Shown piece after piece: positions 11,402-23,756 of a stretch of 64,000 nucleotides of DNA; the stretch's first letter is position 1, and every line of letters begins with the position of its first letter. The DNA lies in contig JAJNNX010000002.1 of the NCBI GenBank assembly GCA_023159155.1, positions 682,001-746,000 on the forward strand, in the 5' to 3' direction. Both the position numbers and the translations under genes were made by a program. This DNA is from Ustulina deusta (lineage: Eukaryota; Ascomycota; Sordariomycetes; Xylariales; Xylariaceae). A model generated the notes under the pieces. That model searched no databases. It was given only the letters and a program-made list of their open reading frames with translations, and was not told the DNA's origin.

Positions 11402-13464
11402 GATTGCAGCTTGATTGAAGGTCGGACGGAGGCGGGGGCGGGGTCTAAAAGCTGAAGGTTTACCGTAAGACCACCCCACTCTCTGCCTCCTTACCGATAC
11501 CCCTGTCTGCCTAACAGGTAGTGTACATACTTAAGTGCTTACATAGCTCACCGCAGCCTATCTTATATTGAATTATTATACTGGTGTACTCGATACCTCA
11601 AGTGTAGAATTTCTGGCGAAGTTGGTTTAGTGTCGATCACCGTTCGCCGTTATGGAATGGTTGTGTCACATTTTATATACCTAAGTTAGGTACAGACCTA
11701 TTACACTGAGTCCAAAAAAGTTACCTACACTGCGATGTAGACTACTTCCCAGTGCTGATTCGTAAGAGATTGACCATTCAACTAATAATCAGGTGTTGCG
11801 TCCCCAATGGACGGGAGGTGTAAATCTATTCTGGCATTTATCCCCACCACCAAGTACCTACCCACATACCAAAGTACAATTATAGCATCCTTTCTGCAGG
11901 AAGGTGCTCGCTCTACCTATAGGTATCTAAAGTTCCAGTGGAAGCTTTGAATTCTTGACGATCCGGCAGCAGGTATCCTCATTTTCTAATGAATAGCAAA
12001 CAATTCAAGTTGGCCGCCATCTCATCCCATTGCCTTCGAGGGTCCATATAGCCAATAAAACCAGATCATCAATTAGTTCTTCGAGGTTGTTTGTACCAGA
12101 GGGTTGTATCTGACTCCCAGTAGGCTGTAACCAATCAAGGAACAGCTTGACAATTTCGCCATGTCCTTGACCTAGAGTAATCGACAGCGGTGTTTCCCCG
12201 ACGTGGTTAGGGAAGAGAAAAAAAAGGGAAGATTGGCCTTTGCCGAAGAGCCTTGCAGTGAATTTACGCACTCGAATAATTCCCTATGGAGCAGTCCTGC
12301 CATGTTGGGCTGCGTAATGCGGAGCAAGGCGACTCTTTGAGTCTTGGGTTAGTAATATGTTTGGCCAATGCTAAAATTGTAGATTATTAAGTAAGTATCA
12401 ATCGAATACACTGGTAGCCCTGCTCTTCTTGCTGTGCAGCATGAGTATTTGAAGGCGAAGTGGATGGATTATAAGACATGCACTGAACGAGATCGCCCCT
12501 CATGGTGAGTCGAGATACCAAAAGTGAGAGACATTTAAGCGACGAGCGGGATTTTACGACCCTACATAGAATCGTACTAGGCTACCTATCTATCAAGCAA
12601 ATATCTCGAGACAGAACTTCAGGAACATCCTGAAGATATCGACAAATAGGATGGCCTAAGCCTAAGCGCTATATCCTGGGCCACTGCTCGAGGAAACGAA
12701 GTGCCTCTTTGGGCAAGGTCTAGTTATGAAAGTAGGTCCTGTAATATTGCCCCACTAAAGTGCTTGTCATATAGAGCTAGGTAGCCGCAATGCGCTGGCG
12801 GCCATATCAGTCGCCACATGTTAGTGCTCTGCTTCCAAAAGTTTTGCTTGTTGTATGGAATTGCCAGCACAGCGCTTTGACCACCAAACTACCCTTGTCA
12901 GGAGCGACTTCCTAGGAAGCCGCAATTAATACCCGAATCTGTGGTAAATGAAAATAATTGATTTCTGTTAGTTGCAGTGGACCCAGTGTGTAATAATCAG
13001 GCAAATTCCCATTACAATACCTTAAGTACAGGATGGCAGGATGGCAGGTACCTGTTGACACAACCGACATTGATAGGTACCTAGTAGCTCTTAAGTAAGC
13101 ATTGCACGTTGACGCTTGGGCCACATGACTGACATTGGGTTCCCACCCACAGCTGGCCAACTTCTGCCCAAATTCACTGCAACTCACCCTTTCTTCCGCT
13201 ATTCTCCGTTTCCCACTCCCACACATTCATCCTTCTTCCTTCATTGTCCATCTTGTGCTGCTGCTACCCGTCGTGATTCCATCTCAACAACATCCGCCAC
13301 TGGCCCGTCTTTGTGTCACTGTATCTCTTGTTTTCTCTTCGGCCATTTTGGAAAAGATTTATTGACACGTCTGGCCTACCCTCTACTAACCAATCTATTA
13401 CTTTCGCTACCGCTCTGCCAAGGAACAACGCCGCCTTTGGTCTACCAGCCTCTCCGTCAGTGCC
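11402..13464. other. Divergent intergenic region, 2.1 kb
   Basis: Between VPS36 and the THP3 gene, transcribed apart. Contains promoters at both ends, an ankyrin-repeat relic on the minus strand near 12137-12271, and several TACCTA/TAGGTA half-sites (around 11692, 11918, 13074). The last 300 bases are pyrimidine-rich, as expected for a leader. Confidence 0.6.
12005..12271 (-). pseudogene. Ankyrin-repeat gene fragment
   Basis: An open stretch of 88 codons without an ATG. It includes GETPLSITLGQGHGEIVKLF (about 12199-12140), an unmistakable single ankyrin repeat with the G-x-TPL and G-H-x-x-IVKLL signatures. Sequence before and after does not continue the repeat array in frame. It is most simply the relic of a larger ankyrin-repeat protein, a family that duplicates freely in filamentous fungi. 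A spliced, still functional short gene cannot be excluded. Confidence 0.6.
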
Positions 13465-15115
13465 ATGTCCTGGGCAGTGCCGCCTGCGCCAGGCATCCAG
13501 CCAGTGCCTTATTATTCCCAACCGATGAGTATGTTTCCCCCATCTCTCTGTCGATACCATCAACCGCCTTCGCCACATTCTAACATGGATGCTCAACCAG
13601 ACACAGCCTATACTCCTGTCTCGATCCGACCAGGTTTCAGCCAGGCATACCAATCACCACAGTATTCTTACAACGCTCCTGCTAATCCACCCCAACCCGC
13701 GAACACAATGTCTCCTCCCGACCAGCAGCAACAGCAGAAATTTGACTGGCCACAGTCGGTCCGCAATTATGTTCAGCGCACATTCCAGGCATCTAATGAA
13801 ATTTCTGGTGTCGGCCGTGAGGAGAAAGAGTCTCGGCTCAAAGAAATCATTCGATCCGAACAGGAAAAAGGAACCATGTTTACAACCAATTGGGACGAGA
13901 TGCCTCTACCACAGCAATTAATCCAGAAGGAACGCCAGCAAGCCTTGATGGCAGCCGTAGACCCTGCAAGCGCCCAGTCCAAGCCGCCTTCTGCTACCAA
14001 CCCCAAGAAAAGAAAGTCTTCGGATCTTAGCGAGTCCGAACAGACTAATGGTTCTACAGTGCCCTGGCGTAGTACCAAGGCCCTTTCTATTGAAGATCGT
14101 GTCAGCAAGCCGGCAAACGACAAACGCCAGTTGATGGATGGCCCTCTCACGGGCAAAAGTAAGTTTCAAAAGTATGTCGAAAAACGACAGCGCCGTGGTG
14201 ACGGCGGCTATCAATCGTCCTACCGGTCACCCAGCCCACCGCCATCCTCGGGACCTATTGTTGGCCTCAACATGAACCTCGAAAAGAGATACCTTCGTTT
14301 GACGGCCGCTCCAAAGCGTGAGGATGTCCGCCCCGAAAGCGTCCTACACCAAACTCTAGAATTATTAAAAAGGAAGTGGCGAAAGGAGAATAACTATAAC
14401 TATATTTGCGACCAGTTTAAATCCCTTCGGCAGGATCTGACAGTTCAACACATCAGAAGCGAGTTCACCGTTGCCGTCTATGAAATCCATGCTCGAATTG
14501 CCTTGGAGAAGGGGGATCTCGGTGAGTATAACCAGTGCCAGACACAGCTACGTGCCCTTTACAGGGCTGGTATCAAAGGCAACCCCATCGAGTTCAAGGC
14601 GTATCGTATCTTGTATTTCATTCACACTGCGAATCGAACGGCATTAAACGATGCCATTGCGGATCTAACCACAGCAGAAAAAGAAGAGGCTCCTGTCAAA
14701 CATGCTTTAAATGTGCGTTCAGCGTTGGCCTTGGGCAACTATCACAAGTTTTTCCAGCTTTATCTGGATGTCCCGAACATGGGAGCATATCTTATGGATA
14801 TGTTCATCAAGCGGGAACGACTTGCTGCACTTGCGAACATGTGCAAAGCGTGAGTTTTTTTCTCCTTCAATGATTCTCGTTGCCACATGCTGACCTGTTC
14901 ATAGATTTAAACCTGAACTAAAACTACGTTATGTCACGGAAGAATTGGCCTTCGAGTCAGATGCTGAAGCTGCTCAATTTATCGTTGATTATGGCCCAGA
15001 GCTGCTTCAAGAACGGGATGATGACATTGTCTTCTTGACTGGAAAAGCTGGTCAGACCTTCGAAAATGCAAGAGCTCAAGCCTTTAGTAGAGTCGACCTG
15101 AAAGGCCAGATATGA
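13465..15115 (+). CDS. THP3: THP3-like SAC3/GANP-domain protein
   Basis: Homologue of the yeast Thp3 / human LENG8 class of SAC3/GANP proteins, which act with Csn12 in transcription-coupled mRNA processing. Exons: 13465-14849 and 14905-15115 (phase 2 join, NMCKA/FKPELKLR). A further intron at 13529-13600 is likely (GTATGT donor, CTAAC branch point, CAG acceptor) and preserves frame; protein length is 507 residues with it, 531 without. The N-terminal third is Pro/Gln/Ser-rich and disordered. A basic segment GKSKFQKYVEKRQRR precedes the helical SAC3/PCI domain (about 265-500), with KRYLRLT, PESVLHQTLELLK, NYNYICDQFKSLRQDLTVQ and GEYNQCQTQLRALY. A nuclear role is expected. Confidence 0.9.
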
Positions 15116-18100
15116 TGATTCGTCCCAACTTCCTTTCTTATCTTTACATTTCTCTTCGGCACAGCAGCTATCCTCGCACGGCCTTCTAATGCCGAGCAGG
15201 ATGCACTCCCCCGTAGAGTCCATTCACGCGCCCTGCCGAATTCCCGGCGTTGAGATGATTGACGACTTCTGCGTATCAGCTTCTGGTTATGTGACGCACC
15301 GAAGGTGCATATACCATATCCCGGTCGATCTCCCTTATCACAGCGCTTGTATTTGAATGGCGTCAAGGTCTCTCCTTAGGAGTTGGTGGTACTACATATC
15401 GATGTGCTTGAATATGGTGTGGGTGTTTTCGTTTCGGATGATTTCTGCAGAAGACGGAGTTGATGAGTTGGAGTCGGCGGCATATGGGCGTTCGGGTGTT
15501 TCTGGACCAAGTGGTTTAGTTAATGTCTGATGACACGATACCCTTGAGACGACGAGCACCGGCTCGGCCTAGCCTTCTACTTTTAGCTTGCCTATAATTG
15601 TAGAGGGTTAACGTGCTGTTCGTGAATAGCCGTTCTAATAGTTCATAGATAAAAGCTCAGCATCAGTCTCGAGTGTTGATACAGAACTAACATAATGCGA
15701 TGAATTCATTTCACTAAGACTATTGAATGAAGATGATAAAATGTGCATCGTGTGATCATTCACAGACAGGTCACGGATTTGGTTTCATGACCAAGTTGAC
15801 ACAAGGCCTATTGGAATCATATTGACTACCTAGCAGTGTCTTCATCTGTTTTCTTTACTTGAGGCATAATACCTGGTCCAAATTCGCCCGTTGAATCGTT
15901 ACATCCTAGGTATACGTTATTTAAGGGGTAGTGTCATAGGGCAAGAGCGTTGGGCACTTGAGTCTCCAACTGCTTGCAACAGAGATAGTAAATATTACCA
16001 AATGCCGCTTTCTGTTTAATCAAGTCATATTCGGGGTTACTAATGTTATTGGGATACTCTATGCCTGCTGCGCAAGGAAACGCTTTTGAAGGATAATTGC
16101 GAGACTGGCCGGGTAGATGAATAGTTCGACTGAGAGTAAAACAGGCTATTACATCTCCCATTCTGAGCCGCGTGGTTTTACCGTGAGGATCTGACCCTTG
16201 GAGTCCTACAGCGTGAGTGCGCCTAGTCATGCAAGGTACATTACGCCATGCCATCTTAGCTACCTCAGCCGGCTGACAGGCTCCTGACTAAACTGGGACA
16301 TGCGCTGGCGGTGGCTGATTTATCGTTTTGTGTGGCACGTCATTCTTGTCTTTGGCGTCTTATATGCCCGAATCTAGGTGTGGCGGGTGAGACGACAGGA
16401 ATGACTCGGCTACAGTCACAGCTGCAAGGCATGTCAGATCGCCTAGACTTGCAAGCTTTGGCCATTGTGAAGAGGGATTATTTTCCCTCTTTACCGATTT
16501 AGGCTGTGGGGGCTGTGGGGGCTTGGAAATAGTTGTGACGGGAGTGCCAAACCCGGATCTCTGTTACAGGCCTTCGTTGCCTTCACTTGATGCCCAAGAG
16601 ACGTCAACTTAGTATAGATCGAGAAGACAGCCAAGTGGCTACGATACTTATCGTGGTGAGCTTGAGTGATGAGGTGCCGCGCGTGAAAGTCTCCACAGAT
16701 GACCTCTTCTCCAGTGGTTCACTCTGCCAGAAGGTTAGCGGATGTTGAGCTGAGCCTGCGAGTATTGGACTTCTTGACAGGGAATATCATGACTAGGTCG
16801 CTTATATCTCGCGCAAACTCGAGACTACGAATAGTCTTGTTCCCGCTCTCCGCAAGCACTCGAGATGGCGAGGAAGCCGTACACGACCACTGTTTCGCCG
16901 TTCTCGCTCCTCTTCAAATGTCGGTGCAAAAGGTCCCACTTCCACCCGGCGTTTTCCGTGGTCATATGTTATTTACTCTAACGCTCCGGAACCCCATAAT
17001 GTCGGCGACCGGTCCCCGTAAAGCGAAACTACGGCTAGTTTGGCCTATGTTGGTAGGTATTAGTCTCGTGAAAAGACGTAGGTAGACTCTTCGTGTGGTC
17101 CTTTAACTGATCCGATCATCAACTTACACTTCCCATGGTATTCGGTTGCGTTTCAGCCCTGCCTGCGGTTTCATGACGCTTGGAGATCGTCCCGGGATCG
17201 TGGTGATCCGTGGCGACCACGCTTTGACGATAACCTTAAGAGGTAACTCTAACTGGCAAATTGACGTGCCCTCGCTCGGATTTGGGCTTGCTTGCCTGTT
17301 GGAGACCTGTGGCTTTCCGTTTTGCATGATGTTTCTGGTCCCGGCATATTCTCGAGGCCGCACATCTGAAAGGATTGGTGGCAAAGGTATCCGCATCAAC
17401 TGGAAGGAAGTGCTTTGACTAGGATAAGCTGGTGGTTGAGGGCTGTCCATATTGTCGATGTCTCCGGTTATACGCCCGACTGGAATGTATGCTACGTCAT
17501 CTTATTAGTATCCAATTAGACAACCAAACACATGGCGGAAGTTTTATGCGATGTGTTGAAGGCTATGCATTTTGCTATACAATGTGCCGTCCCCTTTACG
17601 TATTTGGGACCTCCATCCTGCATGCATTGATCGGAACGAGACAGCGCCATTGTGTGAAGTGTACCCTTTCGAGACAGTGGCGGTGTGTTCCCCCTTGAAC
17701 CAAATCCTTTAGACTCGGTGAGAGTACGACTTACGGAGACCATCTAGTTGTTGAAGACGTAAGTGTCGGGCCGCATGTAATTCATTTGGGTTCTGTCTGA
17801 ACTTAAACCTTGGAGCGCCCGCCCTCAATTAACCATTTGACCTTTATACTAAGACACACAGTCTCGATAAACCAAGGTTACATACACTAGGTACCTGGAC
17901 GGATGCACGCAAAACAGCCGAAATGAGAAGACAGAGTTAGTGTATGTCTGTCATCCCAGCGGAAGTCTGTGCTCTCTGCCAGTACACTAGCCATGGCTGC
18001 GAATACTTACTCGGGCAAGGACCTTGTGTAGGGAGAATCAGATGGAGAGTCCTAGGTACCTGTTGGGCTTGCATCATGCAATTAAGTACCACCTGCATGC

Positions 18101-19683
18101 AATGCGCGGCGTGTTCAGGGAGGTAAGGTAGTATCTACAGGTCGTCTCCCACCACCTATTCAGCGATGTTCCGTACCTTAGATACCATACACCACTTTTT
18201 TAAAGTAATGTACCTCAAGAGGGTTAAACGAGCTTTGACAAACGCCTGCATACACTAATCAAATCAGCTACACGCCAGCAGGCAATTTGTCGATACCTGC
18301 AAGTAGTGCAGATGTACTGCAAGCTTAAATGCTGTGTACCTGCAAATTAAACGGTCAGTAGATTCCTTTTTTTGTTTTTGTTTTTTGTTACTATATAGGT
18401 AGGTATACTAAGTTGGATATACATAGATCTACAACCCCTTTTCCTCATCAGAGTATAAACCAGGTCCGAGCAGCGCCGATAGTAGTGTATTCCATCTGGA
18501 TCTTAGCTACAGAGTTCGAAGACATTGTTCGCAAGGCCTAGTATCAGCCAAAGGAAGAGAAAAGGGAGAGAGGAAGGAACTTCCGAGATCATCGTGGTAC
18601 CTAACTAGGTAGTATAACTAACCTGGTCTAAGCCATCGCATGCTATAAATGACTGGTGGTCGCTACCTATCTTTGCTATCCAGCGGTTCTAGACCAATGG
18701 ATTGCGGAGAAAGACCCTCTCTGAAGATCGTTCCAGGCGTTGTCTAATTCCGTACTATATATCCGTACTGTATAATGCCACCACCGAGACCATGACAGCA
18801 TACGCATAGAGAGGAAGAGGCTTGGTCCCTGAACTATACATGGATCGACAATGCTCTATTAAGAAAGGGTGGTTGCCGTTATTATTATTAAGTTTATAAC
18901 TCGACCAACACAGTCAATGTTGGAAATAAAGTGTGATACGGGCCGTTGTCAAGGGGAAAAGGTAGGCTTATTGGGACCCGGATAGCAAAGATTGCAGTCA
19001 ACTCACAATAAAACCTATGAACTGGATGGATACTTGTGTATCTAGGACCGGGTAGATCTTGATGTCTACCGTAATAATCAATCGAACTTTGCCTGTTACA
19101 CATGGACAGGTAATAATATGTGCAATGTACTGTACCTATGCTAGAAAGAAATATTATCGAAATGGTGGGAGATAGCCCCAAAATAGAGTGTAGAAGGAAA
19201 GGATCAGCAGCACACGGACGCTTTTGAAATAGGTCGACAGATCACGTTCTGTACAAAACTACTCGGCTTTTCCCTGAGACTTGTCTCAATTCAAGGTGCA
19301 GGATCTTTTTGATCATATACGCAGTACATTAGAGCAAGCCATCATCATGATCCCCCTGGGCATCGTTACTCCTTTGAGAGTGCAGGTACCTTACCTATTG
19401 ACTCTCTACGTAGGGTGGGTTTCAGCGTATACCTTCACTGCCGGGACTGCGGGTAGTGTAGTACTACGCAGTAGTACCTAAGGTATAGCAGCGCCTTCTT
19501 TCAGCTTATTATTGGGCTAATTTACAGATACCTAGTCCCTAGGTATACTACTATGTACATCCAGGACATTCCTACCTCTGTTGAGTTCTGGACCCTTAGC
19601 GGATGGACTGCACCAACCAAGCGGATACAACAGCCATTATACATTTTAATTGGTTGACAATCGCCCAGATCCCTGCTGCAGAC

Positions 19684-20082
19684 TACCTAGGTAGTGTATA
19701 CCCTCCTAGTTCCCACGCGTCATCCTGCGAGGAGCTTTGCAAAACCACCAAAGCCAGTTGCACACCCTGGTATGCCTGCCCGACCTGGCCTGACCTGCTG
19801 CTGGCCAAGTTAAAAAAAAATGACCAGTTATGCCTTTCCATTCTATTCTAGTGACAGCTAGACCACACCTGCATTTTTCCTGCGTGTGCCACCTTGTGCG
19901 TGCAGCTAGAGCTTTGAGGACCTAATATGAAGTAGATAGAGGGTTAAGGGACTACACTAAAACGTTGGTATACCTTTTGGAATCCTTTTGTGCATCTACG
20001 ACATGCACCTAATAGTAGGTGGCTACGTAATGACTTTCTGCCATCGTCGCACCTTTTTTTCTCTTCTCTATCTACCTAGGTA
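19684..20082. repeat. Two TACCTAGGTA palindromes
   Basis: Exact copies at 19684-19693 and 20073-20082, with near copies at 19530-19545 (CCCTAGGTATAC) and 20104-20113 (CCCTAGGTAGG). Confidence 0.8.
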
Positions 20083-20122
20083 GATAACCGTTGTTTTAAA
20101 CCCCCTAGGTAGGTCCTTACCT

Positions 20123-20145
20123 AGTGTAGAAAGACCTTCTACACT
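20123..20145. repeat. Perfect hairpin, 9-bp arms
   Basis: AGTGTAGAA and TTCTACACT flank a 5-base loop. It lies just after a TACCTA run in the gene-poor stretch. No adjacent gene end makes it an obvious terminator. Confidence 0.7.
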
Positions 20146-21658
20146 ACGTTTTAAAGCGGTTATGGTGCAGCCGTATCAGTACTGGTGGTCTCGTGTGTTG
20201 TACCAGGGGCTCGAGCTACCTGCCGGTACTTTTAGTTCAAGGTTTTCCTCAACTGATGCCTACGCAGAGAGGTGGTTTAAATCACGCATCGTTAAAAACA
20301 CAATGAGCAGCGGGCAATCACTCAAGCCCCATTAGTTGTTCTGATAGACTGGTATTCACTACTTAGGTAGTATACAGTCCCACAGTTCATTTTTGAACTC
20401 AGCTTGTCGCCGGAGTATAGCTTCGCGTTGTGTACCTACACTCCCGACGGCACGTCCTGAGTTTGCTCGATGCCCCTCTGTTTGTGTGCTAGGTATCTCA
20501 AAAGTACCTGAGGGTGGAGGAGCCGTCTCGTGGGCTTATACTACTACTGCAGTACCTATTCGCTAGGGATATCCGTCTAGGTACTTCGCCCGCAGACCCG
20601 TGCCTGTGGCCAACCAGTGCACGCGAACCGTCAAAAACCCAATCTACCAATATGCTGCCGTCGAATGACGCCCGATCTGTGATCGGCCCGCTTTTGTTTT
20701 CAACGTTTCCACCCTTTTTTCTGGCGCCTCTCAGTCCATGTCAAGGTCTGTGGGTAGTCAGTCAGTTTTGCGCCAACAGCCAACCATCCTTCCTCCTCCT
20801 CCACCAAGCCGCCCACCCCCGAAATCCATCACTTGTCAGTCCAATCCTGTTCCGTCCCATCCCACCCCAAGCGCAGCAGTCCGACCACCTCAGTGCCCTT
20901 CATCCAGGTTCCTTCCTCTCCATCTGTCCTTCCCTTCAACCTTCCACCACCTACCGAGCAGACGGGAGACGGTCTTTTCTCCTACAACTCAGCGCCCACG
21001 TCGACTATATAGCCGCCGGCGGACTTGCAATCTGACACGGCCACTGGAGGACAATTGATACCCGACAACAATCTAAACCACGCGAGCCTTAGTGTTAATC
21101 TGTGTTGGATTAGTCTGGACAAAGAGAAGAGGCAAACCTACAGAGAAAGGGCAATACTGAGAACCACCAACGCCGAAAGAACCCTGGCTTATCGGCCGTG
21201 TTTTTCATTCGATCGCACGCTGTGCTAAAAATAAGGACACAGCAGCAGAGCATTATTTGCGACTCGGCTTGTTGCATCGAGGCGACAGCATCGGACGGTC
21301 AAATCATTCGAGGAACTCGAACACCCAGCTGCAGAAGGTCTCACCTTGAGAAACCCGCCGCCCACTACTTTTCGCCGTCTCATCATCATATTTCGGCCTC
21401 GGACCCGCCACCGCATTTGTTACACTGATCCAGAATTGCTGTGTCGAACCCAACCGGGAGACGGAACGTTCGTTGTCTGCTCAGGTGCTCTCATTGGTGT
21501 CACCGAGTCTGAATCACACGGGGGAGCCAGCAAGCCAGCCATTCACTCACATTGCGCTGCGCTCAGTCGCGCGCTGCCCTTATTTTGCCCTAGTTTGACA
21601 TCTCACCACAGCTGACCACTTAGCATACTGGTGGCGCCTACAAACAGCTCGTACGACG

Positions 21659-23756
21659 ATGAAGGTGCGCCATTAATCTACTTATTTCCTCTCCCCTCAT
21701 CCCTTGCATCTGCTTCTCGTTTTTGTCGTATCCGTTTTTGGGTATATGTCGCTGTACTGCGGAGCGTAGTAATATGTCGCGCGCGTGTTCGAATCGCAAC
21801 TCGGTCGTTTCTGTTCGTACTGTTGCTAACATGAAGCGAGCAATACAGGCTCTCAGAAGATCCATCAAAGGCGACAAGGACAAAAGTCCACAAATTTCTA
21901 TCGCACCCAAATCCGCGGTCGCCATAGTCCCTCCTAAGAAGGTGTGTAGTTGATAGATTTCACAGCGAAGGCCAAGACTTGTGTATGCCCGCGGAACGCT
22001 AATATCGCGTACATTTTAGGTCATTCGAGCGCTCTATGACTATGAAGCGCAATCGACACAAGAGCTGAGCTTTTCACGTGGCGACTTCTTTCATGTCATT
22101 GGCCGCGAAGAGGATAACGACTGGTATGAAGCGTGCAACCCGGCCCTCCCGGATGCACGGGGTCTCGTCCCCGTCTCGTTCTTCCAAGCATTGGGGCGCA
22201 CCGAGAGGGACAGCGGCCAGTCAGATAGTGGCCCAAGACTGCCCACAAAGAAGGAAGACCACGACTCTGGCTTCTCCGAATCTAACACAGTGCCACCAAC
22301 ACCAGCGCTCAGTCAACGGAGCTCCAAGTCAATAGGGAAGACTGGCGCTATGGTATACGGTATCGTTATGTACGATTTCCAAGCAGAAAGACCCGACGAA
22401 CTAGAGGCAAAAGCTGGAGAGGCTATCATCGTGATTGCACAATCCAATCCAGAGTGGTTCGTCGCCAAACCTATTGGTCGTCTGGGTGGACCGGGCCTTA
22501 TTCCCGTTTCATTTGTCGAGATTAGAGACATGGCGACAGATACCGCTGTTGCGAATGCGCACGATGCCGTGAAGCGCGCTGGGGTCCCTCGAGTCGAGGA
22601 GTGGAAGAAGATGGCTGCCGATTACAAGAATAGTAGCATTACATTAGGCAAGTTTGAGGGCGGTGGACCACAAGGACAGCAACCCTTGGAGCAAGGCATG
22701 GAACGTCTGAGTTTGCAGCAGCAACGCAACCGCCAAAGCCAACAGCAAACTGCTTCATTCGTAAGTGAAACTCGCTTCTTCGGCTCGATGTCGTGTTCTA
22801 TATACTAATGTGATATTCGCCCAAAGCAACAACAAGTTGGATCGTTGCAGTCACAACGCAACACATTGCAGCAAAACCCTATGGCCCCTAAGCCGACGTC
22901 CCAGCTATATGCGCCCATCTCTGCTCGAATCCCTAGATATTGCTTTGCTGAAGACAAGTATTGGTTTGTCATTGAAGCGGCCCTAGAGGATGGTCGTCAT
23001 TGGGAGCTTTCGCGTTACTACGAGGATTTCTATGATTTCCAGATTGCTCTTTTAACCGAATTCCCTGCGGAGGCCGGAAATACTGGCACACAGAAGCGCT
23101 CGCTACCTTATATGCCTGGTCCCGTTAACTATGTAACCGACGCAATCACCGAGGGTCGACTACATAACTTGGACCAATATGTGAAGAATCTACTGGGACA
23201 GCCGGCGTATATCTCTAAGTGCAACTTAGTCAAGCAGTTCTTCGCACCAAGGGAGGGCGATTATGAAGTCGATGCCAACTCAACTGGTGACGATTACCGC
23301 CTGTCGGCCGGATCACGGTCCTCTACGGAATCGCCAAAGGACGAGAATTCGCGACAATCATCACGGAATAATTTGAACGGTCCCGGATATTCCGGACTGT
23401 CCGCTGCTCCGAGACAGATGCAGAATGGGCAGGCACAGATGACTCGTCAAGCATCGTCGCTGTCACAGCCCTCTCAGTCTTCATTATCACCAGGGATTGG
23501 CCAAAGTCCTTCAGCTTTCAAAGTCAAAATACATTTCAATAATGACACCTTCCTGATCCGAGTACCTGGAGATACCAACTTCCAACAGCTATATGAGAAG
23601 ATAAGAGAGCGTACCAAGGTTGTTAGCGGGGAGCAAATCCAACTATTCTACCGAGATGAGGGAAGCGGTGATAAGCTGAACCTCTTGAGTAATAATGATC
23701 TCAACTACGCCCTAGACCACAACGACAAACTAGTCATCTTCGTTGAGCAAGTATAG
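21659..23756 (+). CDS. BEM1: BEM1, SH3-PX-PB1 polarity scaffold
   Basis: Predicted 589-residue Bem1, the scaffold that links Cdc42, its exchange factor Cdc24 and PAK kinases at growth sites and supports NADPH-oxidase complexes in filamentous fungi. Exons: 21659-21664, 21849-21941, 22020-22760, 22827-23756. The first exon holds only Met-Lys; splicing to GCTCTCAGAAG gives MKALRRSIKGDKDK, the N-terminus I expect for the family. An unspliced start at ATG 21831 (MKRAIQALRRS) is the alternative. Domains: SH3-1 about 34-95 (VIRALYDYEAQ), SH3-2 about 145-203 (YGIVMYDFQAERPDELEAK), PX about 311-430 (ARIPRYCFAED, RYYEDFYDFQ), PB1 about 508-589 (FKVKIHFNNDTFLIRV; OPCA-like YRDEGSGD), the Cdc24-binding module. 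Gln- and Ser-rich linkers separate them. It acts at the cell cortex. Confidence 0.95.

Larger units (their letters stand above)
15116..21658. other. Gene-poor stretch, 6.5 kb
   Basis: No convincing gene. Open frames here (15934-16254 minus, 16699-17085 plus, 17124-17450 minus) are short, lack recognisable domains and overlap each other. There are many TACCTA/TAGGTA half-sites, two exact TACCTAGGTA palindromes, a short perfect hairpin at 20123-20145 and a T-rich tract at 18366-18388. From about 20640 the DNA becomes strongly pyrimidine-rich on the plus strand, consistent with the promoter and long leader of BEM1. Confidence 0.6.

Noticed and set aside
15934..16254. A 106-codon minus-strand frame that could be a small secreted protein
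   Set aside because: The N-terminus is basic and polar with no signal peptide, and only four scattered cysteines are present; there is no start-context or splice support.
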